This document shows positions 1 to 10,520 of a DNA stretch of 64,000 bases, in pieces. A program made the position numbers and the translations under genes. The DNA comes from Nostoc sp. PA-18-2419 (GTDB taxonomy: Bacteria; Cyanobacteriota; Cyanobacteriia; Cyanobacteriales; Nostocaceae), in contig NZ_SZNH01000006.1 in NCBI RefSeq assembly GCF_005869855.1, positions 136,266 through 200,265 on the forward strand. Reading direction: 5' to 3'. Below the pieces are notes generated by a model. That model saw only the letters and a program-made list of their open reading frames with translations, made no database searches and was not told the DNA's origin. Within the stretch, counting starts at the first letter, position 1. Each line of letters starts with the position of its first letter.

Positions 1-970
1 TATTGGCAAAGGCAATACCTTCTGCCTTCGCCACTGGAGATAATTGGATGCGGCTAGTACAGTCACCTACAGCAAAGATATTTTCTTGGTTGGTACGGCT
101 TTCTTCATCTACTTTAATTGCACCATGTTCGCCAAGTTCAACACGGGCATTTTCTAAGCCTAGATTTTTAGTATTTGGGGTGTAACCTGCGGCAACTAAG
201 ATGGTATCTGCTGCAACTATTTCTCGGCTCTCACTAGTAATACTCAACAACAAAGACTCTTCTGAATATTTGATTTTTTGAATGGTGGTGTTGGTGAATA
301 ACTTAATTCCCCGTTTACTCAAAGCCTGTCGCACTGTAGAGCGAATGTCATCATCAAACCCCGATAAAATCATCTCTTCTTTTTCAATTACCGTTACTTG
401 GCAGCCAAAAGCGTGCATCATACTAGAAAATTCTATGCCAATATAGCCGCCGCCAATAATTGCCAAACGCTTCGGCAGATAGGGTAGCTGAAACATTTCG
501 CGAGATGTGATAGCGTATTCTATACCTGGGATATTTGGCTTCAGGGGTTGTCCGCCGACAGCAATTAAAATTTTGTCTGCTGTAACTTGGCGTCCACCAA
601 TATTGATAGTATGGGCATCAATGAAAGTGGCACGTTCTGAAATTATTTCAATTCCGGCTTTGTGCAATTGTTGAGAATAGGATTGGTTGATGCTGTCAAG
701 ATGCTGGTATACAGATTTAATAAATAATGTCCAGTCAAAGTATGTTTGACAATCACTCCACCCATAACTACGCGCCATTTTATTTTGCATCGCAAAGTCA
801 GCAGCATAGACAATCAGTTTTTTGGGAACACAGCCACGATTGACGCAGGTTCCACCAAGGGCTTCTTGCTCAGCGATCGCAACACGAACACCGTAGCTAG
901 CTGCTTTTTTAGCTGCTGCCAATCCCCCAGGCCCAGCACCAATGACAAACAAGTCGTAATCAAATGTCAT
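1..970 (-). CDS. gor: glutathione reductase / pyridine nucleotide-disulfide oxidoreductase (C-terminus truncated by window edge)
   Basis: Own translation of minus strand from ATG at 970: MTFDYDLFVIGAGPGGLAAAKKAASYGVRVAIAEQEALGGTCVNRGCVPKKL... with FAD Rossmann motif and GGTCVNRGCVPKK redox-active disulfide; absent from the ORF track because no stop lies in the window. Confidence 0.88.
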   Translation of the reverse strand, partial: MTFDYDLFVIGAGPGGLAAAKKAASYGVRVAIAEQEALGGTCVNRGCVPKKLIVYAADFAMQNKMARSYGWSDCQTYFDWTLFIKSVYQHLDSINQSYSQQLHKAGIEIISERATFIDAHTINIGGRQVTADKILIAVGGQPLKPNIPGIEYAITSREMFQLPYLPKRLAIIGGGYIGIEFSSMMHAFGCQVTVIEKEEMILSGFDDDIRSTVRQALSKRGIKLFTNTTIQKIKYSEESLLLSITSESREIVAADTILVAAGYTPNTKNLGLENARVELGEHGAIKVDEESRTNQENIFAVGDCTSRIQLSPVAKAEGIAFAN

Positions 971-1323
971 AAAAATCTGTTCCTTTTCAACTTTTTGGAA
1001 AGCAGAGCTATTTCATCCCTTATAGTTATTTAGACAAAACTTCATCTACTGTCTTTGGGTGGACAAATCGATATGAAAGCACACTGATATGTAGCAGATT
1101 GCCGCTAACCGCAATTACTACAAAAATAACAGCGATCGCCCCGTTATTGCTAAGTTACATGACATTTGGTTAGGGAACAGACAACATACTTATTTTACAA
1201 GAGGTAAGTATTAGCGCTCGCTCTAGGCGGGGCATAGCCCATCGCCTATGGTGGGTAGGTATGCGATCGCACTTCTAAGCAGCCATAGTGGAGAAAAACT
1301 AGAAATGCGTTGTTTGCGTATAA

Positions 1324-3645
1324 TTATGGTGAATCAAATAAAGTTTGCATCTCCTGTGCATCCCGTGTCATTCCTAAGTGCTTAAAACCATTAATAGCCT
1401 CAGTTGACAATTGGCGGGCTTTGTCTGCACTTCCCCACTTTTTCTCCCAACGCGCAAGAGAACGCTGATAGCAAGCTAGACACCGCTTGTTTTTACTGCT
1501 TCTAGCTATAGTGAAGCCTTGAATTAATAGCTTATGAGCTTCATCACGTTCGTCTTGCTCTATTGCAATATCAGCTAGCCAATTTTGAGCAGAATTTATC
1601 ACCCGATACCAACTAATTTTTTCTGCATTTTGCATCACCTTTTGAAAGAGCATCTTGGCTTCTGTATAGTTATGTTCTCTATAAAAAATTACCGCTTGAT
1701 GATAAAGAACAGGAATCAAATAACGGATGCACTTTTGCTTATCTAGATGAGCTTGAGTCACTAAGTTCTCTTCTAGATTGAGCCATCTACGTGCGTCTGC
1801 ATAGTTATTCTGTCTGATTCGCAGCCTAGCGATGTTCTCAGCCAAATCAGCCTGAACCCAGAAGTCTGCATGGTCGCGTAAAACCCATGCCCGCTGCAAG
1901 ATTTCGTCTGCTTCTTTCAAACTTTGGTGTGAGCACTGCCGAATCAGCAGCCAGGTTTTACAGATAATGATTTTTATTAAAGATGACCATTCACCACGCT
2001 GTTCCGATTGTTCTATAAGCCACTGCAACCAATCGAGGCGGTCGTCCCAGTAGGCGTAGAGATTTGCATAGTGGTTCAAAAGCAGCCATAAATCCCTAAC
2101 TCGTGCATAGTGGTCTTGGTCTTTACACCAATAAAGTACTGCGCGCAGATTTCCTTGCTCTGGTTCTAACTTATTATAGTGTATCCATTTTTCCCAATCT
2201 TCTCCGGCATAACTGCGGGCAAAATCCAAATACCATTTAACCCACCGATTTCGTGCTTCTTTCTCAAAATCTGGGTAAGCGGCTAATTCTGCTAAGGCAT
2301 AATTACGAGTCAGAGAGAGCATCTCAAATCGCTTAGTCTCTGGGTTGAGATTCACCAAGGAAAGTTGCTGCAAGCGTCCCAAGCCATTATTTACAGCATC
2401 AGGAGCAGCTGTTAGTCCAGCAACCTCAGCCACAGCAGTAAGTATGGGAGAGTCAGGAAAAATCGCCAGTGACATCAGTAACTTGTGGGGTGGCTGTCCC
2501 TTGATTCCTCGCACTGATTGCTCAAAGCAAAAACGAGCAACATCACCTGTAGCCGAGGTTAATCGCTCCAATACCGAGTTTAAGGAGTAGCCAGTTGATA
2601 CTTGGCCAATTGCATATACTATCGCCAGAGGGATTCCCCCAGTGCAATTGTAGAGTTGCTTAGAGTCCTCATCGTTAATGGTTATACCTTTTTCTCCTGC
2701 TTGTTGCTGAATTAACCGTAAACCATCATCTAAAGGCAAGTTTCGTAGATTGATGGGCAGCAAGGCAATCCGTTGGCGAGTAGTAATAACCACTTTGACG
2801 CTAATGGGCAAATCGTACAGGAATTCCATGACCCTATCCCAATCCTCTATAGTTTCCATATTGTCCACAATCAGCAGTGTTCGCTTTTTGGAGAGACTTT
2901 GGCGTATTAAGTCAAATTGGTCATTCGGAGGAAATTGAATAATCGTGGGGTCTTCTAAAGCATTTGCAATCTCGCGAAAGATATCGCGGAGGTTACGCTG
3001 TCCCTGTTGTCGTTGCAAAATACTGTCAGGAATGAGTTCTTGTTGTTTGGCTGAAGTGAAAATAATTGCATCAAATCTAGGTGCGTTAGAAAGGTTTCCG
3101 TTACTGGCTTTTAAACATAGATAAGCAGCTGCTAACACCAGCGCCGTTTTGCCTACGCCACCAATGCCATGCACCGTGATCATATGAGCACCATGCTCCG
3201 GCGAAAGGCGTTCCAGTAACTTCTTCATTTCCGCCTCACGACCAATAAATTCTGTAAATGTCGGCGCTGGTAGATTGTGAGGGATGGATAAGCTATCCAT
3301 AGACGATGGGGCAACACGTCTACGATACCCATGTTTCTCCAGAATGTAGACTAGGTTGCTTGACTTGACGCTGTTGTCAGACTCTCTTGTCAAAACTTCT
3401 ATGTCTCGATAGATATTGCTTAACCCTGCTCTGACAACAGCATTTTCCCTATGCAAGTCTTGACTAATTTTTTTTAAGCTATATCCACACAGTAACCCTA
3501 GTAACAAATCTTTTCTAGTACTTTGTCTGTAACGCTTTTGAAGCATAGCCTCTAAGTCAGTCAGTAGTCGGTCTATCTCCCAGTCTTGCAAAATTTTGCG
3601 ATTCCAACTTTTAGGTAAATTCCAACTTGCTGATTTATTTGACAT
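1324..3645 (-). CDS. NB-ARC/STAND NTPase with N-terminal winged-helix-like domain and TPR-like C-terminus
   Basis: Walker A GIGGVGKTAL, Walker B-like TLLIVDNMET, GGIPLAI motif; helical repeats in the C-terminal half; MSNKS start preferred over the upstream ATG at 3681. Confidence 0.85.
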   Translation of the reverse strand: MSNKSASWNLPKSWNRKILQDWEIDRLLTDLEAMLQKRYRQSTRKDLLLGLLCGYSLKKISQDLHRENAVVRAGLSNIYRDIEVLTRESDNSVKSSNLVYILEKHGYRRRVAPSSMDSLSIPHNLPAPTFTEFIGREAEMKKLLERLSPEHGAHMITVHGIGGVGKTALVLAAAYLCLKASNGNLSNAPRFDAIIFTSAKQQELIPDSILQRQQGQRNLRDIFREIANALEDPTIIQFPPNDQFDLIRQSLSKKRTLLIVDNMETIEDWDRVMEFLYDLPISVKVVITTRQRIALLPINLRNLPLDDGLRLIQQQAGEKGITINDEDSKQLYNCTGGIPLAIVYAIGQVSTGYSLNSVLERLTSATGDVARFCFEQSVRGIKGQPPHKLLMSLAIFPDSPILTAVAEVAGLTAAPDAVNNGLGRLQQLSLVNLNPETKRFEMLSLTRNYALAELAAYPDFEKEARNRWVKWYLDFARSYAGEDWEKWIHYNKLEPEQGNLRAVLYWCKDQDHYARVRDLWLLLNHYANLYAYWDDRLDWLQWLIEQSEQRGEWSSLIKIIICKTWLLIRQCSHQSLKEADEILQRAWVLRDHADFWVQADLAENIARLRIRQNNYADARRWLNLEENLVTQAHLDKQKCIRYLIPVLYHQAVIFYREHNYTEAKMLFQKVMQNAEKISWYRVINSAQNWLADIAIEQDERDEAHKLLIQGFTIARSSKNKRCLACYQRSLARWEKKWGSADKARQLSTEAINGFKHLGMTRDAQEMQTLFDSP

Positions 3646-3843
3646 AAAATATTGTCCTATCAAAAAGTGATGGATTTTCAATTATTAATATTTTCAATAA
3701 TAAAAATTTGAGATATTGAGCACTATCAAAAAATCCCAATAGTATTATGGGTAAAAAAATTCTTGATGTTCTTAACCGAATGCTTATTGCGGAGTGTTAC
3801 TAAATACTCCGCAATAAGCATCTAGTCCAGAATCATGCTTTCT

Positions 3844-4029
3844 CTATCGAGTCGATTGATTTTGAACACAAGAGTTGTTTACAGTTTGGTGCTGGCTATT
3901 GGCCACAGTGAAGCCACTTCCAAATGAAATCCCTGCCGTCAAGATAACGGCCAACAACGTCTCTGATAGGCGAAATGTGAAACTAACCCCCGATTGGGGG
4001 TTATTGTTTTGAGTAGAGTTTTGTGACAT
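3844..4029 (-). CDS. small hypothetical protein with one predicted TM segment
   Basis: MSQNSTQNNNPQSGVSFTFRLSETLLAVILTAGISFGSGFTVANSQHQ...; same strand and just upstream of the NB-ARC gene. Confidence 0.45.
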   Translation of the reverse strand: MSQNSTQNNNPQSGVSFTFRLSETLLAVILTAGISFGSGFTVANSQHQTVNNSCVQNQSTR

Positions 4030-4112
4030 ACTAATGGATGCAGCCCTTAATCTGCTGTAAATAAACAATATTCCTGGTGAAGTTGCCAAACATTACCCAG
4101 GGATAAACACCA

Positions 4113-4149
4113 GAAGCCCCCAGCGCCAACTAAAACACTGGGGGTCTTC
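4113..4149. other. stem-loop upstream of the small ORF
   Basis: GAAGCCCCCAG / CTGGGGGTCTTC inverted repeat, one-base bulge, 14-nt loop. Confidence 0.5.
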
Positions 4150-4691
4150 GCTGTTATGCTTAGGATACAATAAACACTTACAGCAAGTCAATTTAGTTTG
4201 TAAATATAGTTATCCAAGTATTATCTTAGCATAATTTTGAATAATGAGTTAAAAATATAACATTTAAACATATAAAATACTAATAAATAAATAACAATTC
4301 ATTAACAACAAAATTTTGCTAAATAACTGTATTTAAAGAGTTTTAGGCAATTCTACTTCTAGAAAAGTTCCAATGATGTTGTTCTAGGTATTTGATAGAC
4401 ATTCAATATTTTACCAAAGCCTAACTCCAATACCTTTGCAACACTAAATCAATAATTGAGTGCAGCTTTAGCAACTCTCTATGGACTCACCTGTTATAGA
4501 TAGTGGCTCTTCTCTCAGAGTGTTGAATACTGAAGTCGTTGAAGCAGCCAAACTTGCGGCCTTTACAATATGCTACTTATGTGTGGTGTGGTATCTTTTA
4601 TAGGACATCTCTATGTGAGGTAAAAAAGTAGGTGCAGGATTTGAACCTCCAAATTGCCAAAATGGTGGAGATACAGATTTTCCACCAACCA

Positions 4692-5471
4692 TCAAACTGG
4701 ACGACAACCAGACAAAATTTCGTGCATCTTCACGACTTGTCCAATAACTGCGACCGCCGGCGCACCAAATCCAGTTTTCTCCACTTGTTCTACAATTGTT
4801 TCTAATGTGCCAATCAATTCTTCTTGTTCTGGGCGCGTACCCCAGCGCACCAAAGCAATCGGCGTTTCCAAACTCAACCCAGCTGTACTTAATTGTTCCA
4901 CAATGTAAGGTAAATTGTGAATTCCCATATAAATTACAATGGTTTCCGAACCGTGGGCGATCGCACTCCAATTAACTAGAGGTTTATACTTGCCTGCCGC
5001 TTCGTGTCCAGTTACAAATGTCACCGAAGAACTATACAATCTATGCGTCAATGGTATACCTGCATATGCAGCTGCGGCAATTCCTGAAGTGATACCAGGC
5101 ACTACTTCCACTGGAATTCCTGCATTGAGTAATTCTGCCATTTCCTCGCCTCCACGACCAAAAATAAAGGGGTCGCCTCCTTTTAGCCGCACTACTATGG
5201 CATTATCCTGGGCTTTATCAATTAGCAGTTGAGTAGTTTCTTCTTGAAAGAGCGAATGTTTTCCCCTGCGCTTACCAGCGTTAATTTGTTCTGCTTGGGG
5301 ATTAATCATTGCCAGAATTGCTGGACTCACTAAAGCATCATAAATAACTACATCTGCACATTCCAATAAACCTTTCGCCTTCAAGGTTATTAGTCCTGGA
5401 TCTCCCGGCCCCGCACCTACTAAATAAACCTTTGCCAAATATTTCTTCGTGTGTGTGACTGTGCGGTTCAT
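4692..5471 (-). CDS. cobA: uroporphyrinogen-III C-methyltransferase
   Basis: KVYLVGAGPGDPGLITLKAKGLL, VVRLKGGDPFIFGRGGEE, VVPGITSGIAAAAYAGIPLTHR motifs. Confidence 0.93.
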   Translation of the reverse strand: MNRTVTHTKKYLAKVYLVGAGPGDPGLITLKAKGLLECADVVIYDALVSPAILAMINPQAEQINAGKRRGKHSLFQEETTQLLIDKAQDNAIVVRLKGGDPFIFGRGGEEMAELLNAGIPVEVVPGITSGIAAAAYAGIPLTHRLYSSSVTFVTGHEAAGKYKPLVNWSAIAHGSETIVIYMGIHNLPYIVEQLSTAGLSLETPIALVRWGTRPEQEELIGTLETIVEQVEKTGFGAPAVAVIGQVVKMHEILSGCRPV

Positions 5472-6217
5472 TTGTCTGTTAAATCCCAAATTAAATCGGC
5501 TAATTCTGCACTTGCTCCTAAAGGTTCTGCCAAATGGAAAGTCACTGCCGAAAATTGTAATTTTAGCTTTTCTACTGAAGCAGCGATCGCATCAGTTATT
5601 CCACCAGCGAATAAAAAATATGGTAAAATTGCAATTTCCTTATACCCAGCAGTTACCAATTCTTTAACCCGTAATTCTAAACTGCCAGATACAGACCAAT
5701 AAGCAACCACTGCTGTTAAACTCTGAGCCATTGCTTCTATTGGTTTTTGAGAATCAGGGCGACGGCTACCATGAGCTAACAAAATCCATGCTTGTGCCTG
5801 TATGTTAGCGATTTGCTTTGCCAACAGTTTCTTTAAATCTGGGTGAGAACCTAAGTATGGTTGCAATTCAATTATGATATCTTCACCAGTAGCCTGTTGT
5901 GCTAGGGCTACTTGAGTGGGAATATCTGTCATTACATGCACTCCCGGGAGTAGAAATAGCGGTAGAATCTTGAGGTGATTATCATTTGGAGACATGTGGA
6001 CACCAAAAGCAGTTTGGGCAAATTGTTTAATCTGCTCGTGTAGAGGCTCTGGACTCATTTCCAAAGCAGCTATCCCTACCACATATTCGCTATTTGCTTG
6101 GTTGTGATTTTGGTACAATTTATTGCATACTAGCCTTGCCAGTTGTTGCATAGCAATTTCTGGTCGCGGGTCGCGACTTCCATGAGATACCAATAGATAT
6201 GCAGATGACATGGGCAA
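5468..6217 (-). CDS. sirB: sirohydrochlorin chelatase (CbiX/SirB family)
   Basis: LLVSHGSRDPRP and ILLAHGSRRPDS motifs; stop overlaps cobA start (ATGA). Confidence 0.85.
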   Translation of the reverse strand: MPMSSAYLLVSHGSRDPRPEIAMQQLARLVCNKLYQNHNQANSEYVVGIAALEMSPEPLHEQIKQFAQTAFGVHMSPNDNHLKILPLFLLPGVHVMTDIPTQVALAQQATGEDIIIELQPYLGSHPDLKKLLAKQIANIQAQAWILLAHGSRRPDSQKPIEAMAQSLTAVVAYWSVSGSLELRVKELVTAGYKEIAILPYFLFAGGITDAIAASVEKLKLQFSAVTFHLAEPLGASAELADLIWDLTDK

Positions 6218-6339
6218 GCTTTAACTTCTGTGACTAGTTTTCATATTTTACATAATATTAAGCTGGTGTCATGGGTAGACTGGCGATCGCAAAAACTATT
6301 ATTAGTTTTTAAATAAAAGTATTCTAGTCACAGGTTGTC

Positions 6340-6732
6340 TTATTGTTGTTCGGCAGTGTAAGTATAAAATTGATCGAAAGCTCCCACCGTTTCAAATTTG
6401 TAAGAAGGTACCCAAGAATTTATTTTTAGATCGGTACGGTAAACACTAAAAATAATATAATTTTGCCTTTGTGTAGTTTTGTTAATAATTTCCTGCATTT
6501 GCGGGTTAGCTTGATCGACTAACTTTTCACAATTAAAATGGATCAAGTTTTCTATGAAATTTGTAGTTTTTTTGCATACATCGGTTTTTAAGTAGCTTGC
6601 CAACCGTTGCACTGCATATTCTTCATAGGCAACCTGACTCGGATTAGTCTTCGCCATTGTCACACCTAATGCAGCGAGTCCTGCTGCTGCTCCAGTATAT
6701 GCGATGATGGTTAACTGTTTCATGTTTGCCAA
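6340..6732 (-). CDS. DUF4359-like protein
   Basis: N-terminal TM plus ...VCKKTTNFIENLIHFNCEKLVDQANPQMQEIINKTTQRQNYIIFSVYRTDL. Confidence 0.6.
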   Translation of the reverse strand: MANMKQLTIIAYTGAAAGLAALGVTMAKTNPSQVAYEEYAVQRLASYLKTDVCKKTTNFIENLIHFNCEKLVDQANPQMQEIINKTTQRQNYIIFSVYRTDLKINSWVPSYKFETVGAFDQFYTYTAEQQ

Positions 6733-6846
6733 ATGAAATTCATTGTAATGCTTAGACTCCAGAGACTATAAATCAAGTAAGTCCGTTCCTTGAACAGAAA
6801 CTCTTGCTCACTTTCCAAAAAATTGTTATAATTCAAATTGTTGAAT

Positions 6847-6921
6847 GGCGAGCGTAGCCAAGTGGTTAAGGCAGTGGTTTGTGGTACCACCATTCGTGGG
6901 TTCGAGTCCCATCGTTCGCCC
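6847..6921 (+). tRNA. trnH: tRNA-His (GTG anticodon)
   Basis: GGCGAGC/GTTCGCC acceptor, D-arm AGCCAAGTGGTTAAGGC, TGGTTTGTGGTACCA anticodon arm, TGGGTTCGAGTCCCA T-arm, discriminator C. Confidence 0.95.
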
Positions 6922-7242
6922 TGATAATCTTTACAGACTTCAAACGGACTAAACCAGGATATTTATTAATGTAGCTTATAAGTAATTATATGTATATGAG
7001 CAAATTTACTTGCTTAAGTGTAATTAGGTATTATAAGCTAATCTAGAGCAAATTTGCATATTCTCTGGTTGACAGTGTTAAGGAACTTCAAGAAAAAATT
7101 ATCCTATTTGAAGTTGATAACTGATGACTGTTGACCATGACAGGGGGATATTTTTTTATTTTTCAGTATATTATATAAGATTCCTAACTCCTGAGAATAA
7201 TGAAAAATCTTAAACTCAATAATTGCGTTTTTTAAAGTGTAT

Positions 7243-7337
7243 TTATAGCAGGAGGCAGCTATGCTGAAGGTAGAACTATTACTATTCTTAGCATTCATGC
7301 CTGTCGTTATGTCCTAAAGGGTGTGACTAGAGTTATA
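7243..7337 (+). repeat. dispersed repeat E, copy 1
   Basis: TATAGCAGGAGGCAGCTATGCTGAAGGTAGAACTATTACTATTC...GTTATGTCCTAAAGGGTGTGACTAGAGTTATAA; partner at 42449-42578. Confidence 0.75.
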
Positions 7338-7967
7338 AGTATGAGAAAATACTTAAAATAATGCTCAAAGTAAACCCACATAAGCCAAGTAAATAAATAT
7401 GCATAATATTGCTTACATTGTCGTCAGAAGATACTAACTAAGGTGTATTATCAGCCATATAAATCGACCAGATTTCAAAAAATTGATGTGGAAATTATAG
7501 CTAGGCTAAATCAAAATTTTTCTATATAGCTCATATTTTATTTTTAAAAAATACGTAGGATTGATTAGCCAAAAATTTAAGCAAAAAATAACTTTTATAT
7601 CAACAGCTTAGAGAATATAGTCATAGCAATCTAATAATTCAAAACTCAGAGATACTTGATTACCAATTATCAATTTATTCCAAGATTAAACTCCGCTAGC
7701 TGTATCATTTATTTTAAAGCATCTATCAAAAGAAATAATAATTGTACTCCTTAAGTGAGAGTTAAAAATACTGAGTCATAGATACTTTAGGTGAAGTAGA
7801 ACATAACTTCAGTACTGCTGAAAAGTAGATACTTGTGTATACATACATAAGTATGGTTTATCTGTATTGTTTTGTGTTTCTATGTGGTGAAATAAAAGGT
7901 AGAGGTAGGCTTGTTTGTCCGCCTTGAAAGTTAACAATGCAAACATCGTTATCCAGTGGAGTTTACC

Positions 7968-10388
7968 ATGTCTGAATTGCTGCAAGCAGTCTTAGATAGT
8001 GAAGAAAAAAATGATTTGCGTTCCTTTATTAGTGAATTACGCCAACAAGAAAAGAAATACTTGCTGCGAAACGACATCCTCAATGTATATACCGAATATT
8101 GTTCTAAGTACCAAAAACCTGAAGCATTTTCCACTACCTCTGACTTAGGTAAGCTGATTTATTATACTCAGGAAATTATTCAAGAGGACTCAAACTTTTG
8201 TTTCATCATTCGTTCTAAAATAGCCAGTCAAGAAGTTTATTGGCTAACATCAGACTTGAGCATTGAACCAATGACGGTGCAGGATTTGCTGGATCTGCGC
8301 GATCGCTTGGTAAACAAATTTCATCCTCATGAGGGTGACCTGCTAGAATTGGACTTCGGCCCATTTTATGACTACTCCCCAGTCATCCGCGACCCAAAAA
8401 ATATTGGTAAGGGGGTACAATTTCTCAATCGGTATTTATCGAGCCAACTATTTCAAGACTCGAAAGAATTGTTGGAAAGCTTATTTAATTTCTTGCGCCT
8501 GCATCAATACAATGGTGTCCAACTGCTGATAAACAATCGCATTCAATCGCAGCAGCAACTTTCCCAGCAAGTTAAAAAAGCGATCGCTTTTGTCGCTGAC
8601 CGTCGTAATGATGAACCCTACGAACAATTCTGCTTCCAATTGCAAACAATGGGTTTTGAACCCGGTTGGGGTAATACCGCAGCGCGCGTCCAAGAAACTC
8701 TAAATATTCTGGATGAATTGATTGATTCTCCCGATCCTCAAACCCTAGAAGCATTCATTTCTCGCGTTCCGATGATTTTTAGAATCGTCCTCGTCTCCGC
8801 CCACGGATGGTTCGGTCAAGAGGGTGTTTTGGGGCGTCCCGATACTGGCGGTCAGGTGGTTTACGTCCTTGACCAGGCAAAAAGTTTGGAAAAACAGCTA
8901 CAAGAAGATGCTTTACTAGCTGGCTTAGAAGGGTTAAACGTCCAGCCAAAGGTGATTATTCTCACCCGCTTAATTCCTAATAGCGACGGTACCCTTTGTA
9001 ACCAGCGATTAGAAAAAGTTTATGGTACAGAAAATGCCTGGATTTTGCGAGTACCTTTACGAGAATTTAATCCTAACATGACTCAAAACTGGATTTCCCG
9101 GTTTGAGTTTTGGCCTTATCTTGAAACTTTCGCTATTGACTCTGAAAGAGAACTGCGGGCAGAATTTCATGGGAGACCTGATTTAATAGTTGGTAACTAT
9201 TCTGATGGTAACTTAGTGGCATTTTTGCTAGCGCGACGGCTGAAAGTTACTCAATGCAATGTTGCCCATGCTTTAGAAAAATCTAAATACTTGTTTAGTA
9301 ACCTTTACTGGCAAGATTTAGAAGATAAATATCATTTTTCCTTACAATTTACAGCTGACTTAATTGCGATGAATGCTGCCAATTTTGTGATTAGCAGCAC
9401 CTACCAAGAAATTGTCGGAACACCTGATAGCGTGGGACAGTACGAGTCTTATAAATGCTTCACCATGCCGGAGTTATATCATGTAACCAATGGAATTGAA
9501 TTATTTAGTCCTAAGTTTAATGTTGTACCGCCTGGAGTGAACGAGAATTACTATTTTCCTTACACCCAGACTCAAGACCGAGTAGAAAGCGATCGCCAGC
9601 GCCTTGGAGAAATGCTTTTTACCTTAGAAGACCCCAGCCAAATTTTTGGTAAACTCGACGATCCTAGCAAGCGTCCTCTGTTTTCTATGGCGCGTCTTGA
9701 CCGGATCAAAAACCTCACAGGTTTAGCTGAATGCTTTGGTCAAAGTAAAGAATTACAAGAGCATTGCAACTTAATTTTGGTGGCGGGTAAATTGCGTGTA
9801 GAAGAATCTGACGACAACGAAGAACGTGATGAAATTGTCAAACTTTACCAAATTATTGATGAGTACAATCTCCACGGAAAGATTCGCTGGTTGGGTGTAC
9901 GCCTGTCTAAAACTGATTCTGGTGAAATTTATCGAGTGATTGCTGACCACTATGGAATTTTTGTACAACCAGCTTTATTTGAAGCTTTTGGTTTAACAAT
10001 TTTAGAGTCGATGATTTCCGGATTACCAACTTTTGCTACACAGTTTGGTGGACCGCTAGAAATTATTCAGAATAAGGTTAATGGTTTTTACATTAACCCA
10101 ACAAATTTAGAAGACACAGCCAACAAAATAGTGGATTTTGTCACTAAATGCGACCAAAATTCTCAATACTGGAGTGAAATCTCTCAGCGAGCAATTGAGC
10201 GAGTTTACAGTACGTATACTTGGAAAATTCACACTACTAAGCTGTTATCTTTAGCACGAATTTACGGCTATTGGAACTTTACCTCGAAGGAAAATCGCGA
10301 AGATTTATTGCGTTATATAGAGGCTTTATTCTATTTAATTTACAAGCCAAGAGCGCAACAGCTATTAGAGCAGCATAAGTATCGTTAG
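7968..10388 (+). CDS. susA: sucrose synthase
   Basis: MSELLQAVLDSEEKNDLR...; VSAHGWFGQEGVLGRPDTGGQVVYVLDQ; LFSMARLDRIKNLTGL; FVQPALFEAFGLTILESMISGLPTFAT. Confidence 0.95.
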   Translation: MSELLQAVLDSEEKNDLRSFISELRQQEKKYLLRNDILNVYTEYCSKYQKPEAFSTTSDLGKLIYYTQEIIQEDSNFCFIIRSKIASQEVYWLTSDLSIEPMTVQDLLDLRDRLVNKFHPHEGDLLELDFGPFYDYSPVIRDPKNIGKGVQFLNRYLSSQLFQDSKELLESLFNFLRLHQYNGVQLLINNRIQSQQQLSQQVKKAIAFVADRRNDEPYEQFCFQLQTMGFEPGWGNTAARVQETLNILDELIDSPDPQTLEAFISRVPMIFRIVLVSAHGWFGQEGVLGRPDTGGQVVYVLDQAKSLEKQLQEDALLAGLEGLNVQPKVIILTRLIPNSDGTLCNQRLEKVYGTENAWILRVPLREFNPNMTQNWISRFEFWPYLETFAIDSERELRAEFHGRPDLIVGNYSDGNLVAFLLARRLKVTQCNVAHALEKSKYLFSNLYWQDLEDKYHFSLQFTADLIAMNAANFVISSTYQEIVGTPDSVGQYESYKCFTMPELYHVTNGIELFSPKFNVVPPGVNENYYFPYTQTQDRVESDRQRLGEMLFTLEDPSQIFGKLDDPSKRPLFSMARLDRIKNLTGLAECFGQSKELQEHCNLILVAGKLRVEESDDNEERDEIVKLYQIIDEYNLHGKIRWLGVRLSKTDSGEIYRVIADHYGIFVQPALFEAFGLTILESMISGLPTFATQFGGPLEIIQNKVNGFYINPTNLEDTANKIVDFVTKCDQNSQYWSEISQRAIERVYSTYTWKIHTTKLLSLARIYGYWNFTSKENREDLLRYIEALFYLIYKPRAQQLLEQHKYR

Positions 10389-10446
10389 TTAGTCTTAAGT
10401 AATTTGTTATTAGCTAGGGACATTAGTTATAACAGTTGTTTATTGT

Positions 10447-10520
10447 GTGGGTCATTTGTCACTTGTCATTTGTTATTAGTAAATACAAATACTAAGGACA
10501 AATGACCAAGGACAAATGAC
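10447..10520. repeat. heptameric STRR-type array with inverted halves, between convergent genes
   Basis: GTCATTTGTCACTTGTCATTTGTTATT ... ACTAAGGACAAATGACCAAGGACAAATGAC. Confidence 0.75.

Noticed and set aside
746-1033. 95-aa plus-strand ORF
   Set aside because: Antisense to the glutathione reductase N-terminus, whose conserved motifs are clear on the minus strand
4573-4971. 132-aa minus-strand ORF and overlapping 4654-4908 plus ORF
   Set aside because: Out-of-frame or antisense overlap with the well-supported cobA C-terminus
7104-7298. 64-aa minus ORF
   Set aside because: Lies largely across dispersed repeat E and A/T-rich spacer; no protein-like motif
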